A stretch of 64,000 nt of DNA from Oceanobacillus sp. HTM 045 (GTDB lineage Bacteria; Pseudomonadota; Alphaproteobacteria; Rhodobacterales; Rhodobacteraceae). How positions within the stretch are numbered: position 1 is the first letter of the stretch; every line of letters starts with the position of its first letter. Positions 1 to 7,449 of the stretch are shown here, piece after piece. The notes under the pieces were generated by a model that saw nothing but the letters and a program-made list of their open reading frames with translations, was not told where the DNA came from and ran no database searches. Made by a program: the position numbers and the translations under genes. The stretch is from NCBI GenBank assembly GCA_009733745.1, contig WNWL01000003.1, positions 248,001-312,000 on the forward strand, read 5' to 3'.

Positions 1-1
1 A

Positions 2-364
2 TCATCGCCGCGGCCCGTCCGGCCGGGTCAGGATGAAGAGCGCCACCAGCGACAGCGCCGCCGCCTGCAGCGCCAGCGCCCATGCCGCGACGCCCACCGC
101 CAGCGAGATGCCGAAGCTCGCCGCCAGCGCCGCCATGGCCCAGGCTTTTGCCCGCCGCGTGATCGCGCCATGCTCGCGCCAGTCGGCGATGGGCTGCCCG
201 AAGCGGGGATGCTCCATCAGCCAGTCGTGGAAACGGTCGGAGGAGCGCGCGAAGCAGAACGCCGCCAGCAGCATGAACGGCACGGTCGGCAGCAGCGGCA
301 GCACCGCGCCCACCGCGCCGAGCGCGAAGCTCGTGCACCCGCCGATCAGCCAGAGCGTCCTCAT
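2..364 (-). CDS. DUF454 (YbaN-like) inner-membrane protein
   Basis: A 120-residue small integral membrane protein of the DUF454/YbaN family; its biochemical role is not known. The N-terminal half shows the family signature: a hydrophobic segment with Gly, then LPLLPTVPFMLLAAFCFARSS, which is the most conserved part of DUF454, followed by a helical WLMEHPRFG stretch and a basic ITRRAKAW segment before a second pair of hydrophobic helices (about residues 70-110). I start at the internal ATG (position 364) because the longer frame adds 38 residues of non-hydrophobic, Arg-rich translation that family members lack. It is transcribed away from the secreted protein that follows, so the intervening ~100 bp probably holds both promoters. 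Confidence 0.85.
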   Translation of the reverse strand: MRTLWLIGGCTSFALGAVGAVLPLLPTVPFMLLAAFCFARSSDRFHDWLMEHPRFGQPIADWREHGAITRRAKAWAMAALAASFGISLAVGVAAWALALQAAALSLVALFILTRPDGPRR

Positions 365-460
365 GCCATACCCTTGCAGTCCGCCACGCTGGACCCGCCG
401 CGCCCCTGATGAGATAACGCAGGGAACGTGTCTTTCCGGTTTCCCGACTCCGCAAGGCCC

Positions 461-1111
461 ATGCTTGTCCGTCTGCACACCGCCGTTGTCACCGCCGTTC
501 TCGCCGCCTTCGTCCTGATCGCGTCCGGGCCGGGCGCCACCGCCCAGACCCGTATCTCGGTGTTCGAGGTCCAGAACAACACCGGTGCGACACTAAAGAT
601 CGACGCAATCCGCGAGGAACATGGCACGTCCATCGCCCCGGTCGAGATCCCGCCCTACAGCCGGCGGCTGATCCGGCTGGACCTCGGCATCTGGCAGATC
701 ACCGCGACGCCGGTGCGGATGCGCGGGGTCGGCGCGGTCACGCGGCGCTTCAACCTGCCCGACGAGGGCCCCTACGGCATCGCGCTGGCACCGGGCGATT
801 TCGGCCAGGTGCGGATGGAGGACGGCCCCTACGCCACGATCGACCCGGAACTCGACACGGCCGAGGCCGCCGGCCTGCCCCGCGCCGCCGACCGCGGCGT
901 GCCGATCGAGTTCCCGCCCCGCGGCACCCATTGCGAACGCGACTACGACGACCGGGTGAACCCCTATTTCGCCCTGATCCCGCGGCTGGAGGAATGCAGC
1001 CTCGACTGGACCTTCTCCGGCTTCGACGACCAAACCGGCCTGCGCGCCTGCCGCATCTGCCCCGACCGGACCTCGTGGGACAGCCACAGCCTCTGCTGCA
1101 AGATCGACTGA
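461..1111 (+). CDS. Secreted Cys-rich hypothetical protein
   Basis: I do not recognise the family. Starting at the ATG at 461, the 216-residue product has a clear Sec signal peptide (basic MLVRLH, a long Ala/Val/Leu core, cleavage likely after GATAQ). The mature part begins with a predicted beta-rich section (ISVFEVQNNTGATLKIDAI) and ends in a Cys-rich tail: six cysteines in the last 50 residues, including CRICPD and a terminal CCK. That pattern suggests disulfides or metal binding in the periplasm. The longer frame from 428 adds 11 residues before the signal peptide and is less likely. It stands alone, facing hemW across a repeat element. Confidence 0.75.
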   Translation: MLVRLHTAVVTAVLAAFVLIASGPGATAQTRISVFEVQNNTGATLKIDAIREEHGTSIAPVEIPPYSRRLIRLDLGIWQITATPVRMRGVGAVTRRFNLPDEGPYGIALAPGDFGQVRMEDGPYATIDPELDTAEAAGLPRAADRGVPIEFPPRGTHCERDYDDRVNPYFALIPRLEECSLDWTFSGFDDQTGLRACRICPDRTSWDSHSLCCKID

Positions 1112-1187
1112 CCGGCCAGCGCGGCCTGCCAACCTAATTACGCCAGCCACAGCGCACGCGACCAGCCGAAGCACGCGCGGCTAGCGC

Positions 1188-1331
1188 GGGCCAGGTTTAA
1201 TCGGCTTCCGGCCCTCCCCGGGGCCGGGCGTTCTCTGAGGCTGCAAAAGGATCGAAGTGCGGGAGGTCTTGCGGAGAAAAACCAAGCAGCCCGAAACAAG
1301 CACCACGCCCGTCCAGGGCCGGCCGTGTCCC
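1188..1331 (-). repeat. Intergenic inverted-repeat element, family 1 (degenerate copy)
   Basis: A member of the family described best at 61868-61999, here in the opposite orientation. The right inverted repeat reads AGGGCCGGCCGTGTCCC (1315-1331), and the recognisable interior CCGGGGCCGGGCGTTCTCTG and ACCAAGCAG are present. The left end is broken up by about a dozen extra bases between GGGCCA and CCGGCCCT. It sits between the convergent ends of the secreted protein gene and hemW. Confidence 0.7.
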
Positions 1332-1359
1332 TAAGCACTCACCCCGCGCGTCACCCCCC

Positions 1360-2508
1360 TCACGCCAGCAGGTCCGCCAGCAGCCGGTTGAGCACGATCC
1401 GCCCCGAGGCCGTCGCCCTGAGCCGCCCGTCCTGCCGCTCCAGCCGCCCGGAGGCCACCGCATCCGCCACGGCGCCCGCATCCAGCTTCCCGCCCAGCGC
1501 GGCGAAGCGGGTGAGGTCGGCCCCCTCGACCAGGCGCATCGACATCAGCAGGTACTCCGCCGCCTGGTCCTCCCGCGACAGCGCCTCCTCGGCCTCGACC
1601 GCGTGCCCCTCCGCGGCCACCGCCGCCATCCAGCCCGCCGGGTCGCGCCGTGTCGACGTGCCGATCCTGCCGCCGGGCAGGGTCAGCCGCCCATGCGCCC
1701 CCGGCCCGGCCCCGGCGAAGTCGCCATAGCGCCAGTAGACGAGGTTGTGCCGGCTCTCCGCCCCCGGCCGGGCATGGTTGGATATCTCGTAGGCCGGCAT
1801 CCCCGCCGCCGCGGTCACGGCCTGCGTCACCTCGTACATCTCCGCCGCCGCGTCGTCGGCGGGCACCGGCAGCCTGCCGCGGGCGTGCATCTCGGCGAAG
1901 CGCGTTCCGGGCTCGATGGTGAGCTGGTAGAGCGACAGGTGGTCCACCGCCATCTCCAGCGCCTCGGCCAGTTCCGCCTCCCAGTCGGCGGCAGTCTGGC
2001 CCATGCGGGCATAGATCAGGTCGAAGCTCACCCGCTCGAACGCCTCTCGCGCCACGCCGAAGGCGGCCCGCGCCTCGGCCGCACTGTGCATCCGCCCCAG
2101 CGCCTTCAGGTCCGCGTCGTTCAGCGCCTGCACGCCCATCGAGACGCGGTTGACCCCCGCCGCGGCGCAGTCGCGGAACCGGCCCGCCTCCACCGAGGTC
2201 GGGTTGGCCTCCAGCGTCACCTCCGCCCCCGGCGCGAGGCCCCAGAGCCGGTCCACCGCCTCGACCAGCCGCCCGACCACGCGCGCCTCCATCAGCGAGG
2301 GCGTGCCGCCGCCGAAGAACAGCGTTTCCGCCACCCGCGGCCCGGTCAGCGCGCGCATGTGCGCCAGTTCGGTCTCCAGCGCATCCGCCCAGGCGGACTG
2401 GTCCTCCTCCCGCCAGACATGCGAGTTGAAATCGCAATAGGGGCACTTGGCGAGGCAGAACGGCCAGTGGACGTAGACCCCGAACCCCGCCGCTTCCCAG
2501 TCCGCCAT
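1360..2508 (-). CDS. hemW: Radical SAM heme chaperone HemW (coproporphyrinogen III oxidase-like)
   Basis: Radical SAM protein of the HemN/HemW group, cytoplasmic. The 382-residue product opens with GVYVHWPFC and the 4Fe-4S motif FCLAKCPYCDFN (CxxxCxxC) near residue 20, followed by FFGGGTPSLM and the SAM-binding EANPTS, and VNRVSMGVQAL. Length and N-terminus fit HemW, which lacks the N-terminal extension of true HemN; family knowledge says HemW carries heme rather than oxidising coproporphyrinogen. The start at 2508 overlaps by one base the stop of the upstream amine oxidase (TGATG), so the two are probably co-transcribed. The longer frame to 2595 would only re-read the end of that gene. Confidence 0.92.
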   Translation of the reverse strand: MADWEAAGFGVYVHWPFCLAKCPYCDFNSHVWREEDQSAWADALETELAHMRALTGPRVAETLFFGGGTPSLMEARVVGRLVEAVDRLWGLAPGAEVTLEANPTSVEAGRFRDCAAAGVNRVSMGVQALNDADLKALGRMHSAAEARAAFGVAREAFERVSFDLIYARMGQTAADWEAELAEALEMAVDHLSLYQLTIEPGTRFAEMHARGRLPVPADDAAAEMYEVTQAVTAAAGMPAYEISNHARPGAESRHNLVYWRYGDFAGAGPGAHGRLTLPGGRIGTSTRRDPAGWMAAVAAEGHAVEAEEALSREDQAAEYLLMSMRLVEGADLTRFAALGGKLDAGAVADAVASGRLERQDGRLRATASGRIVLNRLLADLLA

Positions 2509-3758
2509 CAGGCGGCCCCGGCGGTGACGTGCCCGGCGACGCGCGCCGCCACGTCGCGCCCGCTCTGGTAGGCGCCATGCGCCGTCGCCTGCCATTTCAG
2601 CGAAAAGGCCTCGCCGGCGAAGGCGATCCGGCCGGTATCCGCCCCGATCATCGCGCGCCGCTTCGCCCCGGCGCCGGGCACGGCATAGGAATAGGCCCCG
2701 CGCACCAGCGGGTCGGAGACCCAGCCGGTCGTCGCCGCGCCGAGGATCTCGCCGCGCGCGTCAGCGCCGAAGGCCATCACCAGCCGCTCGGTGGCGAGGT
2801 CCACCATCGCCGCCGGGCCCGCCGCGACCATCTCGCGGGCGAAATCCCCGGCGAGATGGGCGATCATCATCGGGCCGGGATCGCGCACCACCTGGAAGTC
2901 GAGCGGGTATCCCGCGCCGGGATCGACCATGCAGAACCGCCTGGAGGCATCCTCCAGCAGCGGGCGGCGCAGCGCGAAGGCGATCTTCTCGTAGGCGCCG
3001 CAGGGCACCTCGGCGATCACGTCCAGCAGCTCCCGCGCCGGGCCGGGGCCGAACGCGATCACGCCCGCGTTCAGCACGTTGGTCGACACCGTCACCACCG
3101 CCGCCCGCGCCTCCAGCGCGCCCTCGGCGGTCTCGACCCGCACCCCGCCGGGGCGCTCGGAAATGCCGGTCACGGCGACGCCGGTGCGGATCGGCAGGCC
3201 CGCCGCCATCCGCCCGATCAGGTCGCCATAGCCGGTGAAGAGCGGCCAGTTCCGCTCGGTGTCGTCGTAATCGGCATAGCCGTCGCAGGAGATCCGCTCC
3301 GGGTCCTCGCTCGCCAGCAGCGCGAGGATATAGCGCACATGCCGGTCCCAGCGCGTGGTGGCGATGACCTCCGAGATCGCGCGCTCGTCGCCCGCCCCGC
3401 CCGCGGCATAGACCGCGTCGAAGGCGTCCAGCAGGGTTTCGCGGGCATCCAGCGCCTCGTCGCGCGACACCCAGTCGCCGGCGCGCCACATGGTGAAGGC
3501 GTCCTCCCAGCTCGCCGTGTCGTAGCGCGCGCCGAGCCGGTCGGCCCAGGCCACCAGCGGGTTCACGTCGGCGCAATGCAGCCAGTGGCAGCCCCGGTCC
3601 CAGGGCAGGGGCAGGCTCTCGGTGTCGGTCCAGGCCCGCCCGCCGATACGGTCCGCGGCCTCCAGCACGATGCAGTCGAGGCCGCGCTCCTTCAGTTCCA
3701 GCGCGGCGCCGACGCCGGCGGCCCCCGCGCCGACCACGATCACGTCCCGATCCGCCAT
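2508..3758 (-). CDS. Flavin amine oxidase family protein (FAD-dependent)
   Basis: A 416-residue FAD-dependent oxidoreductase of the monoamine oxidase superfamily. The N-terminus has the ADP-binding Rossmann motif VIVVGAGAAGVGAALEL and, at the end of the first beta-alpha-beta unit, VLEAADRIGGRAWT, the usual RxGGR signature. The C-terminus has the second FAD contact, IAFAGEAFS...GAYQSGRD, as in amine oxidases. There is no signal peptide, so it is probably cytosolic; the amine substrate cannot be told. It lies directly upstream of hemW with overlapping stop and start codons, which suggests one transcript. Phytoene desaturase-like or protoporphyrinogen oxidase-like roles are alternatives, the latter attractive beside hemW but unsupported. 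Confidence 0.85.
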   Translation of the reverse strand: MADRDVIVVGAGAAGVGAALELKERGLDCIVLEAADRIGGRAWTDTESLPLPWDRGCHWLHCADVNPLVAWADRLGARYDTASWEDAFTMWRAGDWVSRDEALDARETLLDAFDAVYAAGGAGDERAISEVIATTRWDRHVRYILALLASEDPERISCDGYADYDDTERNWPLFTGYGDLIGRMAAGLPIRTGVAVTGISERPGGVRVETAEGALEARAAVVTVSTNVLNAGVIAFGPGPARELLDVIAEVPCGAYEKIAFALRRPLLEDASRRFCMVDPGAGYPLDFQVVRDPGPMMIAHLAGDFAREMVAAGPAAMVDLATERLVMAFGADARGEILGAATTGWVSDPLVRGAYSYAVPGAGAKRRAMIGADTGRIAFAGEAFSLKWQATAHGAYQSGRDVAARVAGHVTAGAA

Positions 3759-3927
3759 CCGTTCCGGTCTCCGAGAAATGCGTCCGCCGGGATCTGCCGG
3801 CGGGATCCCGCCGCCCGGACGGGCGGCGCCACCGCGAGGATGTCCCCCATCGCGGCCCGCAGGTCAACTTGGTGCAGTCAACTCGGCGCGGTCAGCTCGC
3901 GCCGGCGGCAGCCTTCAGCACAAGGTC

Positions 3928-4332
3928 TCAGCCGTCATGGGGCGACAGGGCCGGCGTCGCGCCGGGGTGGCGCACCGGCCGCCCGAACGCCTCCGCCAGG
4001 TGCTCCGGAACGGTCGGCTTGAACAGCACACGGTGCGGGTGGTCCGTGGCGATCCGCGCCAGCGTGTCGAAGTCGGTATAGGCGGTGACGTAGATGACCT
4101 TGGTCTCGGGCATCGCCGCGTGCACCCGGTGGGCGACGTCCACCCCGTCCTTGCCGGAGCCGAGCCGCAGGTCCATCAGCACCCATGCTGGCCGCTTCGA
4201 GAAGATCGTGTCGATCGCCGCATCGCCGTTGTCGGCGATCCCGATCACCTCGGCGCCGACGTCTTCGCAGAGGATGCGCAGGTACTCCGCGCTCAGCGCG
4301 TCGTCCTCCACGATCACGGTCCGCATGTCCAT
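3928..4332 (-). CDS. Single-domain response regulator (receiver 1 of 3)
   Basis: A 134-residue stand-alone CheY-like receiver with no output domain. It has the acidic pocket (VIVEDD), the phospho-acceptor Asp in WVLMDLRLG, the switch Thr in VIYVTAY and the conserved Lys in LFKPT. It is clearly paralogous to the next two genes, sharing LSAEYLRILC and the DGVDVAH segment, but has a longer tail after HLAEAFG. Start chosen at the ATG encoding MDMRTVIVEDD because receiver 3 begins in exactly the same way; an in-frame ATG lies four codons upstream and another two codons downstream. It lies 328 bp from receiver 2, so it may have its own promoter. Confidence 0.9.
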   Translation of the reverse strand: MDMRTVIVEDDALSAEYLRILCEDVGAEVIGIADNGDAAIDTIFSKRPAWVLMDLRLGSGKDGVDVAHRVHAAMPETKVIYVTAYTDFDTLARIATDHPHRVLFKPTVPEHLAEAFGRPVRHPGATPALSPHDG

Positions 4333-4660
4333 GTGGCGTCCCAATCATTCAACCGGCGGTCGCGAGAGCGGTCGTTGCGCCCGGCGCGGCCAATCAATAG
4401 CTTTCGATCGTTCAGGCTGTCCAGTCGGCGCCGGCACCTTCCGCAACCGACAAGACCGCACCCGCGCCCCTCCGCACGGTTCTTCACCGCGCGGAAGCCG
4501 CTTCTCTCAAGACCGTTCATGAAACAACGGACCCGGCGCCGCCCGCGCCAGGGTCCGCCATCACCCCGCCGGGGAGGATAGCGGATTTCCGCCTCCCGCG
4601 CCAGAGCGCGCCGGGGCGGGCCAGGCCGGCCCATGCCGCGCGCGGCCCCGCTCCGGCCCC
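4333..4660. other. 328-bp gap between receiver genes
   Basis: No coding potential is convincing here. Upstream of receiver 1 (minus strand) the DNA around 4395-4420 is relatively A/T rich and could hold a promoter. At 4561-4577 CCCCGCCGGGG forms a short hairpin just after the end of receiver 2, which could attenuate the transcript. Nothing else is evident. Confidence 0.4.
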
Positions 4661-5032
4661 TCACCCGATGCCGAAGGCTTCGGCGAGCTGGTCCGGCACG
4701 GTCGGCTTGACGATGATGCGGTGCGGCTTCTCGGTGCCGATCCGCTCCAGCGTCAGGTGGTCGCTCGACGCGGTGACGTAGATCACCCGCGTCTCCGGCA
4801 GGGCCGCGCGCACCGCGTGCGCCACGTCCACGCCGTCGCGTTCGCCGCCGAGGCGCAGGTCCATCAGCACCCAGGAGGGGCGCTCCTTCAGGATCATCTC
4901 CAGCGCCGCCTCCGCGTCGTGCGCGACGCCGACCACCTCGACCTCCAGGTCGCGGCAGAGAATGCGCAGGTACTCCGCGCTCAGCGTGTCGTCCTCGACG
5001 ATCACGGTCCGGTAGTCCCTCGGTGACTCCAT
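4661..5032 (-). CDS. Single-domain response regulator (receiver 2 of 3)
   Basis: A 123-residue receiver-only protein. The residues needed for phosphorylation are all present: VIVEDD, LMDLRLGG, the switch Thr in VIYVTAS and the Lys in IVKPTVP. The start at 5032 (MESPRDYRTV) is the last Met before the receiver core; the longer frame merely re-reads receiver 3 in another frame. It lies 68 bp downstream of receiver 3 in the same direction as the histidine kinase, so kinase and receivers probably form a single operon. It differs most from its sisters in the alpha-4 region (SSDHLTLERIGTEKPHR), the face that usually decides partner choice, suggesting that the copies are not redundant. Confidence 0.9.
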   Translation of the reverse strand: MESPRDYRTVIVEDDTLSAEYLRILCRDLEVEVVGVAHDAEAALEMILKERPSWVLMDLRLGGERDGVDVAHAVRAALPETRVIYVTASSDHLTLERIGTEKPHRIIVKPTVPDQLAEAFGIG

Positions 5033-5100
5033 GCGCGGATCCGCTGCCCCCGTTCTGCCCTGCCCCCTCTGCCCGGCAACCTCTGCCCCGCTCCGGCCGT

Positions 5101-5460
5101 TCAGGCAAGGCCGAACGCCTCCGCGAGGTCGCCCTGCACCGTCGGCTTGATGAGGATCCGGTACGGGTGGTCGGTGACGATCCGCGCCATCGCGGCGGAC
5201 TCGTTCGACGCCGTGACGAAGATCACCTTCGTGTCCGGCATCTCCCGGTGCACGATATGGGCGACCTCCACCCCGTCCTTCCCCTCGCCGAGGCGAAGGT
5301 CCATCAACACCCATGCGGGCCGCGTGTCCATGATGATGTCGACCGCCGAGTCCCCGTCATGCGCCACGCCGACCACGTCGGCGCCGAGCGTGTCGCAGAG
5401 AATGCGCATGTATTCCGCGCTGAGGATATCGTCCTCGACGATCACCGTACGCATGTCCAT
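5101..5460 (-). CDS. Single-domain response regulator (receiver 3 of 3, next to kinase)
   Basis: A 119-residue CheY-like receiver with no output domain. It contains VIVEDD, WVLMDLRLGEGKDGVEVAH with the phosphorylated Asp, the switch Thr in VIFVTAS and the Lys in LIKPTVQ. It begins just 6 bp after the stop codon of the histidine kinase and is the most likely direct phosphorylation partner. The start MDMRTVIVEDD matches receiver 1. Single-domain receivers near HisKA_2 or HWE kinases commonly act by protein contact or as phosphate sinks, for example in alphaproteobacterial general stress signalling; that is family knowledge, not something shown here. Confidence 0.92.
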   Translation of the reverse strand: MDMRTVIVEDDILSAEYMRILCDTLGADVVGVAHDGDSAVDIIMDTRPAWVLMDLRLGEGKDGVEVAHIVHREMPDTKVIFVTASNESAAMARIVTDHPYRILIKPTVQGDLAEAFGLA

Positions 5461-5466
5461 TGCGCG

Positions 5467-7083
5467 TCAGCCTCCAGATCTGGCCATCCTGATCGTGACG
5501 GTCGTGCCGTCTCCCACAACAACGTCCGTCTCGCCCCCGAGTTGCCCGGCGAGCTTGCGCACGATCAGCGCCCCTGTGCTCATGCCCCACCGCAGCCAGC
5601 CGGGATCCGCGCCAATCCCGTTATCGCTGACCGATAGAACCATTGCATCTTCGCAACCACCGGGAAAGGCCTCGCGGACAAAGCGCACGTCCACGCGCCC
5701 GCCTTCCCCGCCACTCCCGCCGTCGCCGCGGGCCGGGAAGGCATGCTTGATCGCGTTGACGGTCAGCTCGTTGACGATCATCCCGATCGGGATCGCCCGG
5801 TCGAGATGCAGCTCCTCGCTCACCGCGTCCACCACCAGCGTAATGCCGCGTTCCTTCAGCCCGAAGCTGGCCGTCAGGCTGCGGCAGAGCGCCTCCAGCA
5901 TGGCGTCGATCGCCACCCGGTCGGCCGCGCTGGTGCGGATCAGCAGGTCGTGCACAACGCTCAGCGCCTGCACCCGGCCGAGCATGGCGTTCATCGCCCG
6001 CGTCGCCTGCGGGTCGGTCAGGCGCACGTTCTCGATCGCGATCATCGAGTTGATCTGCTGGAGATTGTTCTTCACCCGGTGGTGCACCTCGTGCAGCAGG
6101 AACTGCTTCTGCTCCACCGCCGCGCTCAGCGCGCGGTTGGCCTCGGCCAGCTCCGCCGTGCGCTCGCGCACCCGCTGGTCGAGGTCCACGTTCATCTCGG
6201 CGATCTGCGCCACCGAGGCCGCGAGCGAGCGCGACAGCCGGCTCACCTCGGCGATCAGCAGCACCAGCAGCGCGGTCGCCGCCATCACCCCGCCGACCCG
6301 CCCGGCATACCAGCCGAAGGCGAAGCGCTTCTGCGCCATGATGTTCGGCACGATGTCGAACAGGAACGCCACCAGTGCCACCGCCACCCAGAGGTGGATC
6401 ACCTTGCGCGGCCCGGCGAACCACGTCACCGCCACCAGCGCCGCCACCGCCAGCAGACCCATCGTCCAGCCGAGCGGCGCGGTGATCGGGCTCCAGACCC
6501 GGCCCTCGTGCAGGTCCGGCAGGGCCTGCTCGATCCCCGTGACCAGCAGCGTGCAGCCCAACCCGGCGGCCAGCGAGCCGCCGATGGTCAGCACCGCCGC
6601 CGTCTGCCGCCACCGCTCCACCGTGCGCCGCGCCAGCCGCTCCGCCGCGACGAAGGCCAGCACCCCGGCGGGAAAGGCCAGGTGCCAGAAGATCCAGAGC
6701 CACGCCCCGCTCTGCGGCGCCCCGGCGAACAGCCCGTATTTCGGCGCGACCTCGGCAAAGTAGAGCAGGTAGGCGAACACGATGCAGGCGGTGAAGAAAT
6801 AGGCGCCCCCCAGCACCAGCAGCGGCACCCGCCCGGTCGCCCGGAACTGCCCGACCAGGATCAGCGCCGTCACCACGTCGCCGATGATGACCACCGCGCA
6901 GAACATCACGTTGGCCTCGGGCACCGCGCGCAGCTGCATGTCGGCCAGCGGCAGGAACGCCGTGCCGATCGCCGCGAGGACACAGACCACCGCGAGATAG
7001 GGATAGGGGTTCGTGACCGGCGCCTGTCCGAGATCGTGCTGGTACGGCGCCACGCCCCCCAGTGTCTCCGCGTCTCTCGCCAA
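5467..7083 (-). CDS. Membrane sensor histidine kinase (MASE4-like sensor, HisKA_2)
   Basis: A 538-residue inner-membrane sensor kinase. Residues about 28-290 are a block of roughly eight hydrophobic helices with conserved aromatic and Pro residues, resembling the MASE4 integral membrane sensor domain. A coiled coil (AEMNVDLDQRVRERTAELAEANRAL, about 295-325) leads to the H box HEVHHRVKNNLQ near residue 331, the HisKA_2 form. The ATPase core follows, with an N box in IVNELTVNAIKHAF and a G1-type SVSDNGIGA. There is no PAS or receiver domain. The three receivers downstream on the same strand are its probable targets. The stimulus is not evident from the sequence. Confidence 0.9.
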   Translation of the reverse strand: MARDAETLGGVAPYQHDLGQAPVTNPYPYLAVVCVLAAIGTAFLPLADMQLRAVPEANVMFCAVVIIGDVVTALILVGQFRATGRVPLLVLGGAYFFTACIVFAYLLYFAEVAPKYGLFAGAPQSGAWLWIFWHLAFPAGVLAFVAAERLARRTVERWRQTAAVLTIGGSLAAGLGCTLLVTGIEQALPDLHEGRVWSPITAPLGWTMGLLAVAALVAVTWFAGPRKVIHLWVAVALVAFLFDIVPNIMAQKRFAFGWYAGRVGGVMAATALLVLLIAEVSRLSRSLAASVAQIAEMNVDLDQRVRERTAELAEANRALSAAVEQKQFLLHEVHHRVKNNLQQINSMIAIENVRLTDPQATRAMNAMLGRVQALSVVHDLLIRTSAADRVAIDAMLEALCRSLTASFGLKERGITLVVDAVSEELHLDRAIPIGMIVNELTVNAIKHAFPARGDGGSGGEGGRVDVRFVREAFPGGCEDAMVLSVSDNGIGADPGWLRWGMSTGALIVRKLAGQLGGETDVVVGDGTTVTIRMARSGG

Positions 7084-7449
7084 TCAGGGCCTCCTCGCTG
7101 GGCCTCTTCCGACCATGCCGGCCCGGGTGCCGGTTTCCCCGGAGTTCCCCCCGGGTTTCCTCCCCCCGGCGTTTCCCCGGCGCTTACCGGGTGCTTCCCC
7201 GGCGTTTCCCCAGCGGCAGGCGCACCATAACCGCGCAACCCGACCAGTCCGGTTACTACAGGTTGCACGTCCCGGTTCGTTTGTGCAATCGCCTCCCGCG
7301 GCCGCGCGACCGATCTTTTACCAAACAGTCCAACACCACTTGACACCCCGTGAGCGCCCCGACAGCCTCACGCGATCAGAACAACGGGGGCCGCGCCTGC
7401 TTCGGGTGTGCGTTACCCGGTCTCCGACCTGACAGAGAGGAGCCTTCCC
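7084..7449. promoter_or_regulatory. Divergent regulatory gap between kinase and peptide ABC operon
   Basis: A 366-bp non-coding gap between two divergently transcribed operons. Beside the kinase start it carries a run of short TTTCCCCGG repeats (listed separately). The part nearer the ABC operon is less GC-rich. It includes TTGACA at 7340-7345, a plausible -35 element for the ABC operon, although no good -10 is obvious at 17 bp. A purine-rich GAGAGGAG (7434-7441) lies about 8 bases before the ATG of the binding protein and serves as its ribosome binding site. Confidence 0.45.
7131..7213. repeat. Short tandem repeats, TTTCCCCGG units
   Basis: About seven imperfect units built on G-TTTCCCCGG-C, spaced 10-15 bp, for example GGTTTCCCCGG, GTTTCCTCCCCCCGG, CGTTTCCCCGG, GTGCTTCCCCGG and CGTTTCCCCAG. 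They lie just upstream of the histidine kinase start. The units are not identical, and spacing is close to but not exactly helical. They could be binding sites in the kinase promoter region or simple slippage repeats. Confidence 0.6.

Noticed and set aside
7340-7345. Housekeeping promoter at TTGACA before the peptide ABC operon
   Set aside because: A good -10 hexamer was not found at the right distance, so only a possible -35 is noted.
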